DNA from: Pneumocystis sp. 'macacae'
Taxonomy: Eukaryota; Ascomycota; Pneumocystomycetes; Pneumocystales; Pneumocystaceae
Reading direction: 5' to 3'
Assembly (NCBI GenBank): GCA_018127085.1
Contig: CM030734.1
Coordinates: 62,001-126,000, forward strand
Length of the DNA: 64,000 nucleotides
The translations under genes and the position numbers were made by a program. Under the pieces are notes generated by a model, which ran no database searches, had not been told where the DNA came from, and saw only the letters and a program-made list of their open reading frames with translations. Below are positions 12,901 to 27,176 of this stretch, piece after piece (the first letter of the stretch is position 1; every line of letters begins with the position of its first letter).

Positions 12901-15900
12901 AAAAAATCTCAAAAAAAACTCTCTAATTTATCCAAATCTAATATTCATAAATCTATTTCTTTTAATTTTTCTCACCAAGAAGATCTAATTATTAAAGATG
13001 AATCTGATTTTTCTGATGACAAAGAAACAGAAAAGTATGAAGATGCTATCTCTGACCAGGTTTATTTATATCACTATATTTATATATTTATATATTTATT
13101 ATTATTTACAGGAATTTTCTGCTTTTCAACAAAAAATATTTGAATTAAATTTCATGGTAAATAAACTACAAGTATCATTATACAAAGCGGATGTTCAAAA
13201 AAAAATTCAAGATCAATTACTTGTAGATATCGTTTTAGAACATTTTTCCTTACTTTTTTCGGCTACATCATGTAATATTACTACGGAAATGATTTTAAAA
13301 AGATTTTTTATTGAAGATAAAATAGAAACCAATTCACCTGTTGAATTCAAACATATAATATCTTCAGATGATATTATAAAAGAAAATAACAAAACAGCCG
13401 ATCTCATTCATATAAAATATACTAAAACAAAAACTCAATCATCAAAATTTACATCTATCTATCATGATATCGAACAGAATATAGATGTGTCTTTATCTAC
13501 TATTACATTTGTTATAACAAGAAAAACAATTCTTACACTCTTCGATTTTATTGTTGCAACTTTTACCACATCAAATAATCAAAATTTTCATAAAAATTCG
13601 TTCGAAAAAAATACAATAATCAAAAATGACCAAGAACATACAATTTTATCTAATAAAATATGCATGGAAATTGGGCTCACAAAAATAATATTTATTTTCA
13701 ATGATGATGGAATACGTCTACCGACTCTTATATTAAGTAAAACAAACATCAACATTTTTTTAACACAAAAAACTATGCGTCTCGACACAAAGCTTGGAAA
13801 TTTATCATTATTAAATGATTTTAATGTTAATTCAGAATCAAATATTAAAGAACTTATTAGTATTGAAGGAGAAGAACTAGCAGACTTTTGCTATGAATTA
13901 TACGATTCTTCGGACGAAACGATATACCCTGGTTACGACACTTTAATTTATTTAAGTTTAGGATCAGTAAAAGTTAATTTTTTGAAAAAACCTTTCAAAA
14001 AAATTTTAGAATTTGGAGCTAAATTTGCTAAAATGAAAACACTTTATGATTCTGCACGAGAAGTAGCTATAAGTCAAGCTTCACAAATTCAAGAATCTGT
14101 CAATAAAACACATTTTAATATTTTGATCAAAACGCCTATTGTAATTTTTCCTGAAATAAAAAATTTAAAAAATGAAGAAAATAATATTATTATAGCCAAT
14201 CTTGGCGAAATATACGCATCAAATACCTTTGAAACATTAAAAGAAAATTCGACTATTTTTTCCTTAAATAAAATCTCAGCAGGAATTAGAGATATTAGTT
14301 TGCATTCATGTTTTCAATATGGATACAACAAAATAGAGGAACTGGAGATGCTTGATGGAATAGATATTAATTTTTCTATAGAATATGTCGAACATGTTCC
14401 CAATTCTAAAAGACCAGATATCAGAATGATTGGCTCTATGACTGACCTAAATTTCAAATTAACAGATAGACAATACTGTTCTTTAATCAAATTGAGTCAA
14501 GAAATCACTGAAGTATTTTCAAGTTATAATGAAAAAGATCCAGTTATCTTAAACGAATCAATAAAAATTGATAATAGAAATCAAGAAACATATAAATCTA
14601 AAGTTACTGAACCATGTTTTTCAAAGGAAATTGAATATGAAAAAAATTTGCACCAAGAGCCATGGATCAAACTTGACTTAAAATTCAATATTAGAATAAT
14701 ATGTTTAGAAATATTTTCAAATAACTTATTACCCATAGAAAATCTTTCTAATCATTCTTTAGCAAAATTTTCCTTAAATACAACAATTATTAAAACTCGC
14801 ATATCCTCAAACTCTTCTTTAGAATCTGAATTGCAGATAAAATCATTTGTTCTCGAAAATACTAAATATAATAAATCTAATAAATTCAGGGAAGCAGTAT
14901 CTGCTATAAAGCATAATGGATATCAATTTATGGCTAGTCTTAGTGTACCAGGAGGAACAAATAAAAATATTATTGTAATGCTTACTATTGATAGCCCTAA
15001 ATTTATCTTTACATTAGATCATATTTTTGAATTAAAAAAATTTGCTACAATAGAATTGGAACCTAAAACATCTATAAAGCAAAATATTAATGATAAATGC
15101 AAAGATAAAAAATTAAAAGACACTTCGAAATCTATCAAAAATAAAGAATTACAAAATTCAGAAAAAATATCAACTAAAATAAAAGAACCGTCGATTAATA
15201 TATTTTATCAAATAAATATTGTCGATGCAAATATAATTTTGCTTGAAAACTTAGAACTATATTCATCAGAAGCTATTATATTAACTACTAAACAAATTCT
15301 AGTGTCACAACAAAATACTATGACTTTATCCATTAATCAAATAGGAATGTTTCTTTGTAGAATGGATAACTTTAAGGAAAACAAAATAAGAATACTAGAT
15401 GACTTCACAGTAACTTTTACTATGGAATCCGAAATTTTAAATAGAACACAGAATCTAATAAATATAATTATTGAAGTAGATCCTCTGATTTTTAGATTAT
15501 CTCTCAGAGATATTATGCTAATACTAAATATTATGACTAAAGCATTTGAATCTCCTGAGTCGGAAAAAAATATAGTAAAAGATAACGAATTCAGTAAAAT
15601 ACAAAACAGTGCATCTATAAAAAAACCTGATTTCAATAAAAGCACGAACTTTTTTGAATCAAAAAAACTATTAGATAAAACATTTTCTGATTCAGAAAAC
15701 AACATTAATAAAGAATTTATTATTATAACCAAAGAAGAGCTCAAAGCTAATATACAAGGTTTAAGGCTTATATTAATCGGATGCCATCATGATCTGCCTA
15801 CTATTGATATTTCAGTAAATAAATTCACAATATATTTAAATAATTGGTCATCAGAGGTATTTTAATATAATTATTCACTCATCTAACTTTTATTAAGTTA

Positions 15901-18900
15901 AATATTAACACTAATTTGAATTTATTCATAAATTCATACAATTTCTCAAATTCTCATTGGGAACCTCTAATTGAACCTTGGCAATTTGAAATACAAGTAT
16001 TACTCTATTCTCTTACTATCATTTCATAATAAAAAATAGGCAATAAAATCTATATGCTCAGGAAAATTTTCAATTAGTTTATCTTCATATAAAAGATTAG
16101 AAATAATTGTGACTTCGAATATCATTACAACAATAATGGAAATGCTACAATTTCTAAATCAGACACAAGAAAATATCCTATCTAAATATCAAACATTCGA
16201 AGCTCCCTATAGAATACAAAATAAAACTGGATACTCTATAAACTTATGGTCAAATTCTTCTAAAGATTTAGACTCCAAAAAAAAAATATATAAACTAAAA
16301 GACGGAGATACAATTCCATGGAAATTCGAGAACTGGAGACAAATGAGAAGTGTATTATTGTTATTTAGAAAAAAATATTCTAATTTATGCAGAATATTTC
16401 AGATAAGAATCAAAAATATTTCATTGGGATTCATTTAGAAAATACAGAATGGGACCCAATAGAGAATATTTCTATTAATTATGAAGGCGAAACATTATAT
16501 TCTCTTGAGCCAAAAAAAGATATTCTACATAGACTTCTAGTTAAAACTATTCTCGGCCCTGATAATATAAAATATATAACTTTAAAATCAACTCTCACCT
16601 TAGAAAATCAAACACAGATACCTATTGAAATTATAATCATTGATAATCAAGGACAGCATTCGCAAATATATAAAATCGGTTTTTATCATAAATGTTTTTT
16701 TAGTATTTTTCTAATATAAATAGCACCAGATAACGTGTTTGCAGTACCTATAGAATCTGCATATTATTATACATTAAAGATTCGACCGGATCGTATGTTT
16801 ATATTATATACCAAAATTAAATCTCTAATTAAATAGCTTATCTAGAATATTCATGGTCATCGAATGTTATAGAATGGAGGAAATTATTAGAATATCCATC
16901 ATCCATAATTTCATGTGAATCTCTTGAGAAAAAGAACAATTTATTTAATTTTCAAATCCATGCTCGATATGATAAATTAAATCCTTTAGTAAAGTTACTC
17001 TAAAAATAATATCTTTATTTTTATTAACAATAAAAGGGTATACCCATACATGACTATTAAAATAAGTCCTCTAATTATAATTCAAAATCTCCTTCCATAT
17101 GACTTAAATTATAAAATCTTTGATAAAAATACCAAATCTACATGGGGAAATTTTCTAAAAAAAAAAGAATCTAGTTTTATTCACACAATAAATTTATCTC
17201 ATGTTTTGCTTATGGGAATTCATATTCAAAACACAGGTAATCTATATAAATAAAAAGTATTTTTAATTTATTTATAGTGTATAAACCTAGCACCTTTTCT
17301 GTTATCAGTACTCCTGATCCGGACAAAATTCGAAAAGAAACAAAAATAGTTGTAACAGATAAAGACAATTTAAAACTTTACCTTTATTTGCATTATTAGT
17401 GAGTATATATGTGTTTTTTTTCTTAAAATATTTATAAGTTAACAGTGAAATTCCTGATAGTGGGAAAGTATTTCGTATTACAATTTATTGTCCTTACGTT
17501 ATTCTTAATAAAACTGGTCTTGATATTCAGATAAAATCAAAATTATTTTTACAACAAGCAAAAATAGCAGCGGGACAATTTTCTATTGGTATATAATTAA
17601 ACCGAAGGTATTGTAAATATTAATAAATAACAGAACCCACAAAAAAAGCAGTTCCATATATGTTCTCATATGGTAACCATGATAGAAAAAATAGAGCATT
17701 GATTAAAATTGGAAATTCAAATTGGAGCAAACCCCAAAGTTTTGAAGCCATTGGAAGTGTATCAGAAGTTGTTCTCAGCTCACCTGAACAAAAAGAAATA
17801 CATATTGGTATTGTAGTTAAAGAAGGAGAGGGAAAGGTAATATTTATTATAATAGATTTTAGATATTAATATTGAATTAAGTATACATTAACAAAAATTA
17901 TTAGTCTAACACCAAGGTTTATTATTAAAAGTGGTCTTAACGAAGATATCAATATAAAGCAACCTAAATCATCAAGCATAATGACATTGTATTCTTTGCA
18001 AAAAATGCCATTGTATTTTATGGAACATGCTTCCGAAAAACAATTAGTTCTATGTTTTCCAGGAATAAATAACGAATGGTATTCTATTTATTTATTTATT
18101 TATTCTCTAAGAAGATAGGTCATCACCATTTAATATTCAAAATTTAGGAAAAATTCATGTAAAACTATCAAAATATAAAGAGAATCAACAACTTATTAGA
18201 GTGGAAATAATGTTAGAAGAAGCAACAGTATTTATTCATTTATTTATAGAAAAAAATAATTGGCCATATTCTATTCGTAATGAAAGTGATATTGCTTTCA
18301 CTTTTTATCAACCAGTATTTACCGCTTTTTATATGTTTATAATTTTTATTAAAAATAGAATCATTGCCTTTCACTAGATAACTCAGGGAAAAAATCAAAA
18401 TCATCTCATTATAATATTAAAGCATATTTCATTCCAGCGAAAAGTGTAATGCCTTATGCATGGGATTATCCAGCTTCAAAAAATAAAGAACTAGTATTCG
18501 CAGCAAATGGAAAAGAAAGGACAGTAAAATTGTCGGAAATAGGAGAATCAATTCCTATGAAAATACCTGTAAGTATTTTATTAAAAACTATCTACTTTTT
18601 TTTTATTTTTTAAAGATAGATAAAGGATTATATAAAACTATTGACATTAGTGTTGTGGCTAATGGACCATCACAAATATTGATATTAAAAAATTATTGTG
18701 AGAATGAAAGTATTTATAAACTTAAAACAAACATTTTACAAAACAATTCAACACTAACAAATAATGTTTATTATAAAGAAGGATTTGAAGTGGTTAATTT
18801 TAATGATAATATTACGTACAAAATAGAAATTAAATTAGAAGGAATTGGTATTTCTATAATAAATAATCGTCCTCTTGAACTATGTTATATTACACTTAGA

Positions 18901-20851
18901 GATTTAAATGTAAGTTTTAGTGATTCTCCTTTATATCAAAACTTTGATATTATTGTAAAATGGATTCAGGTAAAATAATTGAAGTATTTAACTTTAAATG
19001 AAATATTTTAGATCGATAATCAATTATATGGGGGCATTTATCCAATAATACTCTATCCTACTGTAATTCAAAAAACAAGCAAAGAATTAGATACACACCC
19101 ATCATTTCATTTATCAATAATCAAAGTAAAAGACGATTGTAAATATAGTATTATATTTTTTTAAAACATCTAACTTTCTTAGCTTATGGAGTTATATATG
19201 TAAAATATGCAACATTACTTATTCAAGAAATAACATTAGAAATTGATGAGGATTTTCTCTTTGCTTTACTAGAATTTACAAGACACATTGGACAATATGA
19301 TTTAGAACAAGAAAAAGAAATACTTCGTGATGAAAATCTTGAAATTCCAGAACCTCAAAAAAATACTTCAGGAACCGAAATATATTTTGAAGTATTACAT
19401 ATCCAACCAGTTCAACTAAACCTTTCTTTTGTCAGAACTGAAAGAGTAAATGTAGAGGACAAGTAATATCTACAAACATAATGATTCAAAATAACAAATA
19501 TTAGAACATCATCAAAAAATCCATTTTTGTTTTTCTTAAATATTTTAACAATGGCTATTGGAAATATAAATGACGCTCCTGTTCGTTTAAATTCTTTATT
19601 AATGGAAAACGTTCTAACATCATTACCATTATTATTACAACATATGCAAAGTCATTATGGTCATGATTTTTTCCATCAAATTCATAAAATTCTTGGCTCA
19701 GCAGATTTTCTTGGTAATCCTGTTGGCTTATTTAATACAGTAAGCTCTGGCGTTATCGACATATTTTATGAACCATACCATGGTTTTGTAATGAATGAAA
19801 GTCCACATGAACTTGGATTTGGACTCGTTAAAGGAACAGCAAGTTTTGTAAGAAAAACAGTTTTCGGTATTACAGACAGTGTATCAAAATTTACTGGAAG
19901 CATCTCAAAAGGTAAAAACTATTATTATTAAGTTAAAAAATTAAAAATAAGGTCTTTCAATGGCAACAATGGACAAAAAATTCCAGAATTACAGAAGGAT
20001 AACGCAAGGGCGAAATAAACCGAAACATGCTCTATATGGTGTTACAACAGGAGCAAATTCTTTTGTTGCTAGCATAGCAAGCGGTGTAGAGGGCCTTGCT
20101 AGAAAGCCTTTAGAAGGAGTAGAAAAAGACGGAGCTGCAGGCTTTTTCAAAGGTATAGGAAAGGGAATAATTGGGTATATATCTTCAATTTGTTTCTTTT
20201 AGTAATTTTAATAACATAGACTTGCTACTAAGCCTATTGTTGGAATCTTTGATTTAGCAAGTAATGTTACAGAAGGTAGAATAGTTTTCTGTTTTAATAT
20301 CTATTGTTCATTTTAATAATATAGGAATTCGTAATACTACGACAGTTTTTGATTCAGAAGGAATTGATAAAGTTCGTTTAACAAGATTTATAGGAAGAGA
20401 TGGAGTCATAAAACCATATTCTCAAAGAGAAGGTAAGAAAAAGTTGCTATATTCAATAATTTAATATATTTAGCTCTTGGTTTATTTTTATTAAAACAAA
20501 TAAATAATGGTCGTTATTTTGATGAAGAATATTTAGCACATTTAAATATTCTCGATGATACAATATTAATGATTACATATACAAGAATAATGATAGTGAA
20601 ATCTCAAAAACTTTGTGTTGAATGGGAAACTCTTCTTAGTGATATACAAACTATATCTCTTAAAAAATCAGGAATAATTTTAGTTTTGAGAGGTAAAACT
20701 CTTTTATTTATAATTAATTAATTAAAATAAAATAGACAAAACTAATTGTCCCTTTATTCCTATTGATTCTACTACTAGCCAAAAATTTATATTTACTAAA
20801 ATTGGTATTGCAGTACAAGAATATAATAAAAAAAACAAGCCTGTCGTCTAA
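9988..20851 (+). CDS. VPS13: Vacuolar protein sorting-associated protein 13 (bridge-type lipid transfer protein)
   Basis: A ~10.9 kb gene with more than twenty short introns, encoding roughly 3,000 residues. The chorein N-terminus is clear: after the first intron (10010-10061) the frame reads MLESLIAGLLKKFLGSYVEN, then (after the next intron) PKQLNIGIWKGDVKL and FLGELILQIPWSNLKNKPV. One very large exon (~13.1-15.86 kb) covers the middle extended bridge region. The distal exons carry the C-terminal conserved block (HKILGSADFLGNPVGLFNTV, FYEPYHGF, HELGFGLVKGTASFV, GAAGFFKGIGKGIIG), followed by the terminal PH-like segment ending ...NKKNKPVV before TAA 20849-20851. VPS13 proteins form a hydrophobic groove that moves phospholipids between organelles at contact sites; yeast Vps13 acts in mitochondria-vacuole contacts, TGN traffic and prospore membrane formation. 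Both ends and domain order match the family, so the call is firm. Individual intron borders in the 16-20 kb part are approximate. Confidence 0.95.
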
Positions 20852-21078
20852 AAACATACAATTTCTATTTTAAATTTAGTTTTCATTACTTATACAATTA
20901 TATATTGATTTATTCAATAATTTAAATACATTTATATAATTCTATTTTTAATTTACTATTTTTATACTATTTATTTTTAGCGCGTCATTCGGTTATCAAT
21001 CTTTAAATTATCAAGGAATGATAAAACATTTTGAAGCAATAAATAAATACTAGATTCATAATAATTAAAATAATTCAT

Positions 21079-23501
21079 ATGAACACATCTTCATATGACC
21101 AAGAAATCAAAAATAGATACGTAAATGTCGTTCCTTCAGCTAAATCTTTACTTGATACCACGGAATTTTATAGCCAAGAAAAAAATAGATTAAGCAATTA
21201 TACAGATTCACAAATATCTCCTCTTATTAATGAACAAGACGAAATAGGAATGCAATATCTTAGTTCAAATGCAGTATTTGATTCAAAAGAATATGAGATA
21301 TTATCATTGGAAGAAACAGAAAAATTAAAGAAAGTAAAATATAATTTTTTCAATAAATAAATCTAAAAACAACAAGGAAAAACATATACTACTCAATAGA
21401 ATAGAAACAGTGCGAAAAACGCTAGCTTTAGAATCAAAACTCCGAGAAGCAGCTCAGTCTTTATCACGTCTTCATTCTAACAGAGGAAAACGAATATCAC
21501 GTCAAGTTGAAGATCAACTACTCATTTCAAACAGCAAAATTGAAGAGGCAGCAGAAGAGCTATGGCGTCTTCAAAAAAATGAACACAAAGTTTCTATTCG
21601 ACTACTACAACATACAGCTGGTGTATTAAGATATGCTTTAGAAAAGCATACAATGAGCGGACATGTTTCTAATTTTCTTCAAGAAAAAAAAACTATGGAT
21701 ATACATGATTTTAATGAACTTCATTTTTATAAATCTAGTAATAATACAGAGTTTCCAGAAAATACAGAATCTAGAAAAAATAAAATAAATGATAGCATAT
21801 CATATACTTTAATCGAAATTCAAAAACGCCTAACAATATCAAATAATCAGCTAAAATCTTTTTTGGCTGGTGGAAAACATATTACCAAATATTCAGAAAA
21901 TGAATTACATTCTAATTATAGCTCGATAGATGTTTTAGAAATCCTTTCAGAATTAGAGGATACTATATGTAACGTACATCAGCAATATTTAGAACTTAAA
22001 GAAGCATCTTTGCTTCAAATTGCTGAATTCCAAAAGAATTATAAATATCTATGGGATAAAACAGACATTGAAGAATGCCCAATAAAAAGCTATTCTATAG
22101 AGCATGGTCAATTCTCAATAGATACTTTAATATCTCGTGTAGATTTACTTACTTCTGAATTATCTAAAAGCAAAAAAATGTATAAAGGTTTACTTGAAAA
22201 AGAAAAAATTCAAGAAGAAAACAATCTATCAGCTATAAATTCGTTAAAATTAGAATATGAAAATAAAATCAATGATTTAGATATGGATCTTTCAAAAGCT
22301 AAAAAAACTATTGGAGAACTTGTTGTACGTGAATCGTCAATATCTTCTGAATTATATGATGCCAATGAAAAAATATCTGAATATCAACAAACAATAGATA
22401 CATTAAATGAAGAAATAGAGCTATCTAAACATAAAAAAGAAGACGATTATAAAAAATGGGCAAATGATCAAAAAAATCTAAAAAATACAATAGAAGAGTA
22501 TGCTAAGCAAATTAAGGATAATGAAACCAAATTACAAGAACTTAATGATACCTACTCAAGCCTTTTAAAATCCCATTCAGATTCTTTATTAGATTTTCAA
22601 AAAAAAATCAAACAAAAAGAATCAACATTAGAATTATTACAAAATGAGATTTCTAAACTACAAAATATTAATGCCATACTTGAAGAAAAAATTCAATTTC
22701 TTCAATGTCAGCATAAAAATGAAAAATTTGAATATGAGAATAAAGCAAATGAAATAATAAGAAACCTTGAAAATGATGTTGTTAAATTATCAACCGAAAT
22801 AACTATATTAAAAGCAGAAATTGATACTATATATAGCTCGAAACAGCAGAAAGAAAAAATACCTACAGTTATAGAACAGACTAAAAACAATGAGATATTT
22901 ATAAAAAATCTGGACAATGATGAAGAAACAGAAGCAAGAAGTAAATCTATAAACAAAGATATAAAACCATCAAAATCGTTAAAAGAAATACAAGAAAATA
23001 AATTAATAGAAATAATTGATAAAAATAAAACAATATCAGAAAAAGAAATTAACCTTGAGAAACGCTGTCAGCTTCTTCAATCAGAACTTAATGAGATGTT
23101 AAATGATTTTGAACAAATTACACGAAATATGTTAGACTTTGAATCAGAAAGAACCCGTCTTGAAAATACCATTGATACATTAAAAGAAAAGTGTGAGGAA
23201 CTTGAAAGTCAATTATCCGATAAGAAAATACAATGGCTAGGGAAAGAAAATTTATCACCTGAAAAATTGAATATAAAAGAACATGATGAAGCAATGAGCA
23301 TTGAATTACTAAGAAAAGAATTTCGAAAGATGGTACAAGAAATAAGGGAAGAACATTCTAAAAAAATGAAAGTAAGTATTACAGCAAAACGTATTAAAAC
23401 AATTTTAAAACATACTTTAGGCAGAATTAGAAGAACGACGTAAAATTGAAAATACGCTTCGTCAACTAAAAAAAGATATGGCCCAAAACAATCCTACATA
23501 A
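21079..23501 (+). CDS. Coiled-coil Uds1-domain protein (up-regulated during septation)
   Basis: Three exons (introns 21334-21376 and about 23370-23423) give ~780 residues. The region around residues 95-175 carries the Uds1 ('up-regulated during septation') domain: RIETVRKTLALESKLREAAQ, then SLSRL and ISRQVEDQLLISNSKIEEAA, then ELWRL and LLQHTAGVLRYAL. The rest is strongly Lys/Glu/Ile/Leu-rich with long heptad coiled-coil stretches. After the last splice the protein ends LRQLKKDMAQNNPT at TAA 23499-23501. Uds1-domain proteins are fungal; the fission-yeast member is linked by expression to septation, and molecular function is not established. Placement 3' of VPS13 (gap of 227 bases, same strand) does not suggest a functional link. 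The family call is good; the exact start is less certain because a short upstream exon cannot be excluded. Confidence 0.78.
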
Positions 23502-24094
23502 CATTTATAATATATTCAAATACCAGAAAACAGCATATATCCATAAATAAGCATAACTTATTTTTCTAATACAATCAATATACTTTTCAAATAACTCATA
23601 AATAATTCTTATTATATATATATGCTACAAAACTATTCTTTTAAATATGCTGTTCTTTTCTATTTTATCAATATATATATTATAAATAATTATCTTTTTT
23701 AATAAATCTAATTTTCCTTTTTATTTATTTAATCGGGTTAAAACCTATAAAACCAAAATCACGAATTTATAATAAATAAAAAAAGCAACATAATTTACTA
23801 AGGGAAATTAAGATTAAAAATAATTAAAAATTTTAAAAAAAAAAATAAAAATAACCTAAACTAATATTTTAGAAATACACTACTAAGGCTAGTAGTATTT
23901 AAGCAGAAATATTCTTTATAAATTTAAACGAAAGATAAATAATTTTATTAAACATTATTTTCGCGTAAAAATAAAATTTCTTTTCATATTACAAAAAATA
24001 GTACTATTTTGCACTAATAAAACTAAGGAGAGTAAGCTCTATGGGATTTTTTTAAGTACAAAATAGATTTATTAACAACATCATATTTGTATCA
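23502..24094. other. AT-rich intergenic region and CDC24 promoter
   Basis: These 593 bases lie between two + strand genes and show no credible open frame or RNA gene. The last ~100 bases before the Cdc24 start codon are slightly less AT-rich, containing a short GAGAGTAAGCTCT-like imperfect palindrome near 24028. No function is assigned. Confidence 0.45.
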
Positions 24095-27000
24095 ATGGCT
24101 CAAATTCTGTCAGCAAAATCTGATATATCAACTAATACATCTACTAGTTTTTCAAAATATAATGAGCTTCATCCTTCTGGGTCTTTAGATTCTGAAATAT
24201 CTATAAATAATCAAAATATCTCGTCTCTTGAATCTATACCATTACCTACAAATTCTATAACTAATAAACCTGCTATTGCCTCTTCCTCTATTTATCAAAT
24301 ATGTCGAGAGATTCACGAGCGATTACTTGAGGTTCCAAACTTTGAAATTTACTTGAATAATGCCAGATCCCAAAATGATCTTTTTCCAACAGGAATAACA
24401 AATGATCCAGTTTCTTTACTTTGGCAGTGTTTCCGACAAGGTGCAAGTCTTTGTGCTCTCTACAATGCGCTTAAACCAGAAAAACCTTTAACTATTAACC
24501 CAAAAGCCCACTTAACAAGTATGAATGCATGCAAAGCAAATGTATATCATTTTCTTCTAGCTTGTCGTAATGAACTTGGATATAAAGATAATGATTTGTT
24601 TTCTATTTCTCAATTATATCAGGATGATACAAATGGATTTGTTAAAGTCTGAATTTCTTTATATTTCACAGAAAAGTATTTATTGTTAAATTAGGTTACA
24701 AAAACTGTATCTCTTATACTGGATAAACTAAAAGAACGGAATCTTTTAATTAAAAGGAAAAAAGTAATATGCCATGATCAAGATTTAAATAAACCAAAAG
24801 ACAGTCGTGCAAAAGTTGTAGCAGAACTTTTAGATACAGAAAGAAAATATGTCCAAGACATGGAAACTTTGCAAGTAAGACAAAATAGTAACAAAAGATA
24901 TGCCAATATAATTTTAGAATTATATGCATGCTCTTCAATCAAATGAAATTGTATCTGCAGATACAATTCATCTCTTGTTTGCAAATCTTAATATGCTTGT
25001 TGATTTTCAACGTAGATTTCTTATTGGGATAGAAGCTAATTCTGCTCTTCAACCTGAGCACCAAAGATTTGGAGCACTATTTATACAAATGGTTGGTCTA
25101 TATAAAAAAAATAATAATATTTAAATCTAATTTTAAATTAGGAAGAATCATTTAGTATATATGAGCCATTTTGTTCAAATTATACATATGCTTCTGATCT
25201 TGCTATTGAAGAAACACCAAAATTAAGTAAACTTGCACATATTGTAGAACCTACTTATGAATTACCGTCACTGTTGATTAAACCTATTCAAAGAATTTGC
25301 AAATATCCACTTTTGCTTAAAGTATTCAAATATTTGTTGTTATTTTGTTTTAAAACAGTTAGGAATTATTGAAACACACGGATCCATCAGATCCTCATTA
25401 TGAAGAATTAAAACAAGGGATGCATGCAATTAAGCGAGTTACAGATCGTGTAAATGAAACACGTCGTCGACAAGAAAATGAAGTTGTTGTAATGGAGCTT
25501 GAGAGAAGAATAGAAGACTGGAAAGGACATAATGTATCAAGTTTCGGAGCACTTTTACTTGAAGATATATTTATGGTACTCAAAGGAGATGTAGAGCGAG
25601 AATATCATGTATATCTTTTTGAAAGAATTTTGCTTTGCTGTAAAGAAATGTCTAGTTCAAAAAAGCAAACAAGAAGCATGTCTATTTCGAAAAAATCGCA
25701 AAAAAAACGCGGAAGTTTACAATTAAAAGGAAGAATTTTCATTAACAACGTCTCAGATATTAATTCTATTTCCAAAAATGGTATATATTAAACACATTTT
25801 TTTCATATTTTCTAAATAAACAAGGACAATATACTTTACAAATTCACTGGCATAATGATCATGAAAAAGAGTACTTTATACTCAGGTGTCGTAATGAAGA
25901 AAATTTAAAACAATGGTATACTGCGCTCAAAAAACTCATGGAGGAATTGAAATCCAAAGAAAGCATTCAAATTAATCAGAATACAATAAATCATAAACCC
26001 AATTTATTTAATAACCAATTTACTGCAGCTTTTACTACAACTAAGAATTTTGATGTGAAACCAAAAAGTTATGCAACCGATAGTGACGATGATAATTGCT
26101 ACAAAGATTTCGAAGATATTATTGATAACAGTAGTGATATAGGAGCATCAACTATGAGTAGAAATCCATCTTCAATCAGCGTGAGATCAAGATCTACTAC
26201 GAATGATAGCATTCTTAGTTTTGGAAATAATTACTATGGAACTTGGACTTGCCCTTCCCGAGAATCATCTCAGACTTCGAAAATACCGCAAACATATTTT
26301 CAATCTTATTCATCGAATCCTAAAAATATTCCAGAAAATATAAATTGCAAACCTTTTGAAAACAATTATACAATTTATCCTGAATCTAATATATCGACTG
26401 TTGAATTATCATCTAATTCTGCAAAAAGAAATGCAAACTTGTCTACTACAAATCCTTATTCGTTTACAAGACTTAATTCGCAAAATTTCAATCGTGATTT
26501 CGATCAACTTAGGTTCACTGCACCTCCTATGTCTCAAACGCATCGTGAAAACAATATTCCCTATTTGTCACACAATTATCGTATTCCAATGCATCCGGCC
26601 CCTTCAGTATCAGATATATCACAAAATAGATTGCGCTCTGCAAGCAATCCAATGATGAATGCATTTTCAGAAAATCAAATACCTCTCAACACTAATCTTT
26701 TGTCATCACTATCATCATCCCGTTTAACATTAAACCATAAAGTTGAACATAACGACAGTGCATCATCATCTATCTCTTCAAATACATCATTATCACGACC
26801 TACTACAGAGTCACCAAATACAACAGGTAATATTTCTCCATCTACTATTTCACATACCCGTCTAGAAACAAATAAAAATGAAAATCAAGTAAAAGTTAAA
26901 GTTAGTTATTTAGATGATATTTTTGTTATTATTGTTGCACCAAATATTGGATATGCTCAGTTGATGGAGAAAGTTGAACGTAAAATTCACCTTTGCGGGA

Positions 27001-27176
27001 ATTATGCAACGAGAAATCTTAAACAACCATTACGAATAAGATATCAAGATGAGGATGGTGATCATATTACAATTAATTCAGATGAAGATGTACAGATGGC
27101 AATAGAGATGCGACACATGTATGGAACAGAAGGACTATCAAACACATCAGGCATCATTAATCTTTATGTTGGATAA
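24095..27176 (+). CDS. CDC24: Cdc42 guanine nucleotide exchange factor Cdc24/Scd1
   Basis: Polarity GEF that activates Cdc42 at the cell cortex. About six exons (introns near 24650, 24870, 25110, 25325 and 25780) encode roughly 920 residues. Domains in order: calponin-homology-like region (~70-185, with LWQCFRQGASLCALYNAL); DH/RhoGEF domain beginning VVAELLDTERKYVQDMETLQ and containing SLLIKPIQRICKYPLLLKEL, the usual DH signature; PH domain (FLLEDI-like strand LLLEDIFMVLKG, FERILLCCKE, through YFILRCRNEENLKQWYTALK); a Ser/Asn-rich linker; and a C-terminal PB1 domain ending with the acidic OPCA motif YQDEDGDHITINSDEDVQMA, the part that docks on the Bem1/Scd2 scaffold. CH-DH-PH-PB1 order is specific to the Cdc24 family. 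It stops at TAA 27174-27176. The last exon (from ~25815) carries the PH end, linker and PB1 uninterrupted. Confidence 0.95.

Noticed and set aside
24750..24984. Two overlapping minus-strand frames within the CDC24 DH region
   Set aside because: Antisense shadows of the DH domain coding sequence.
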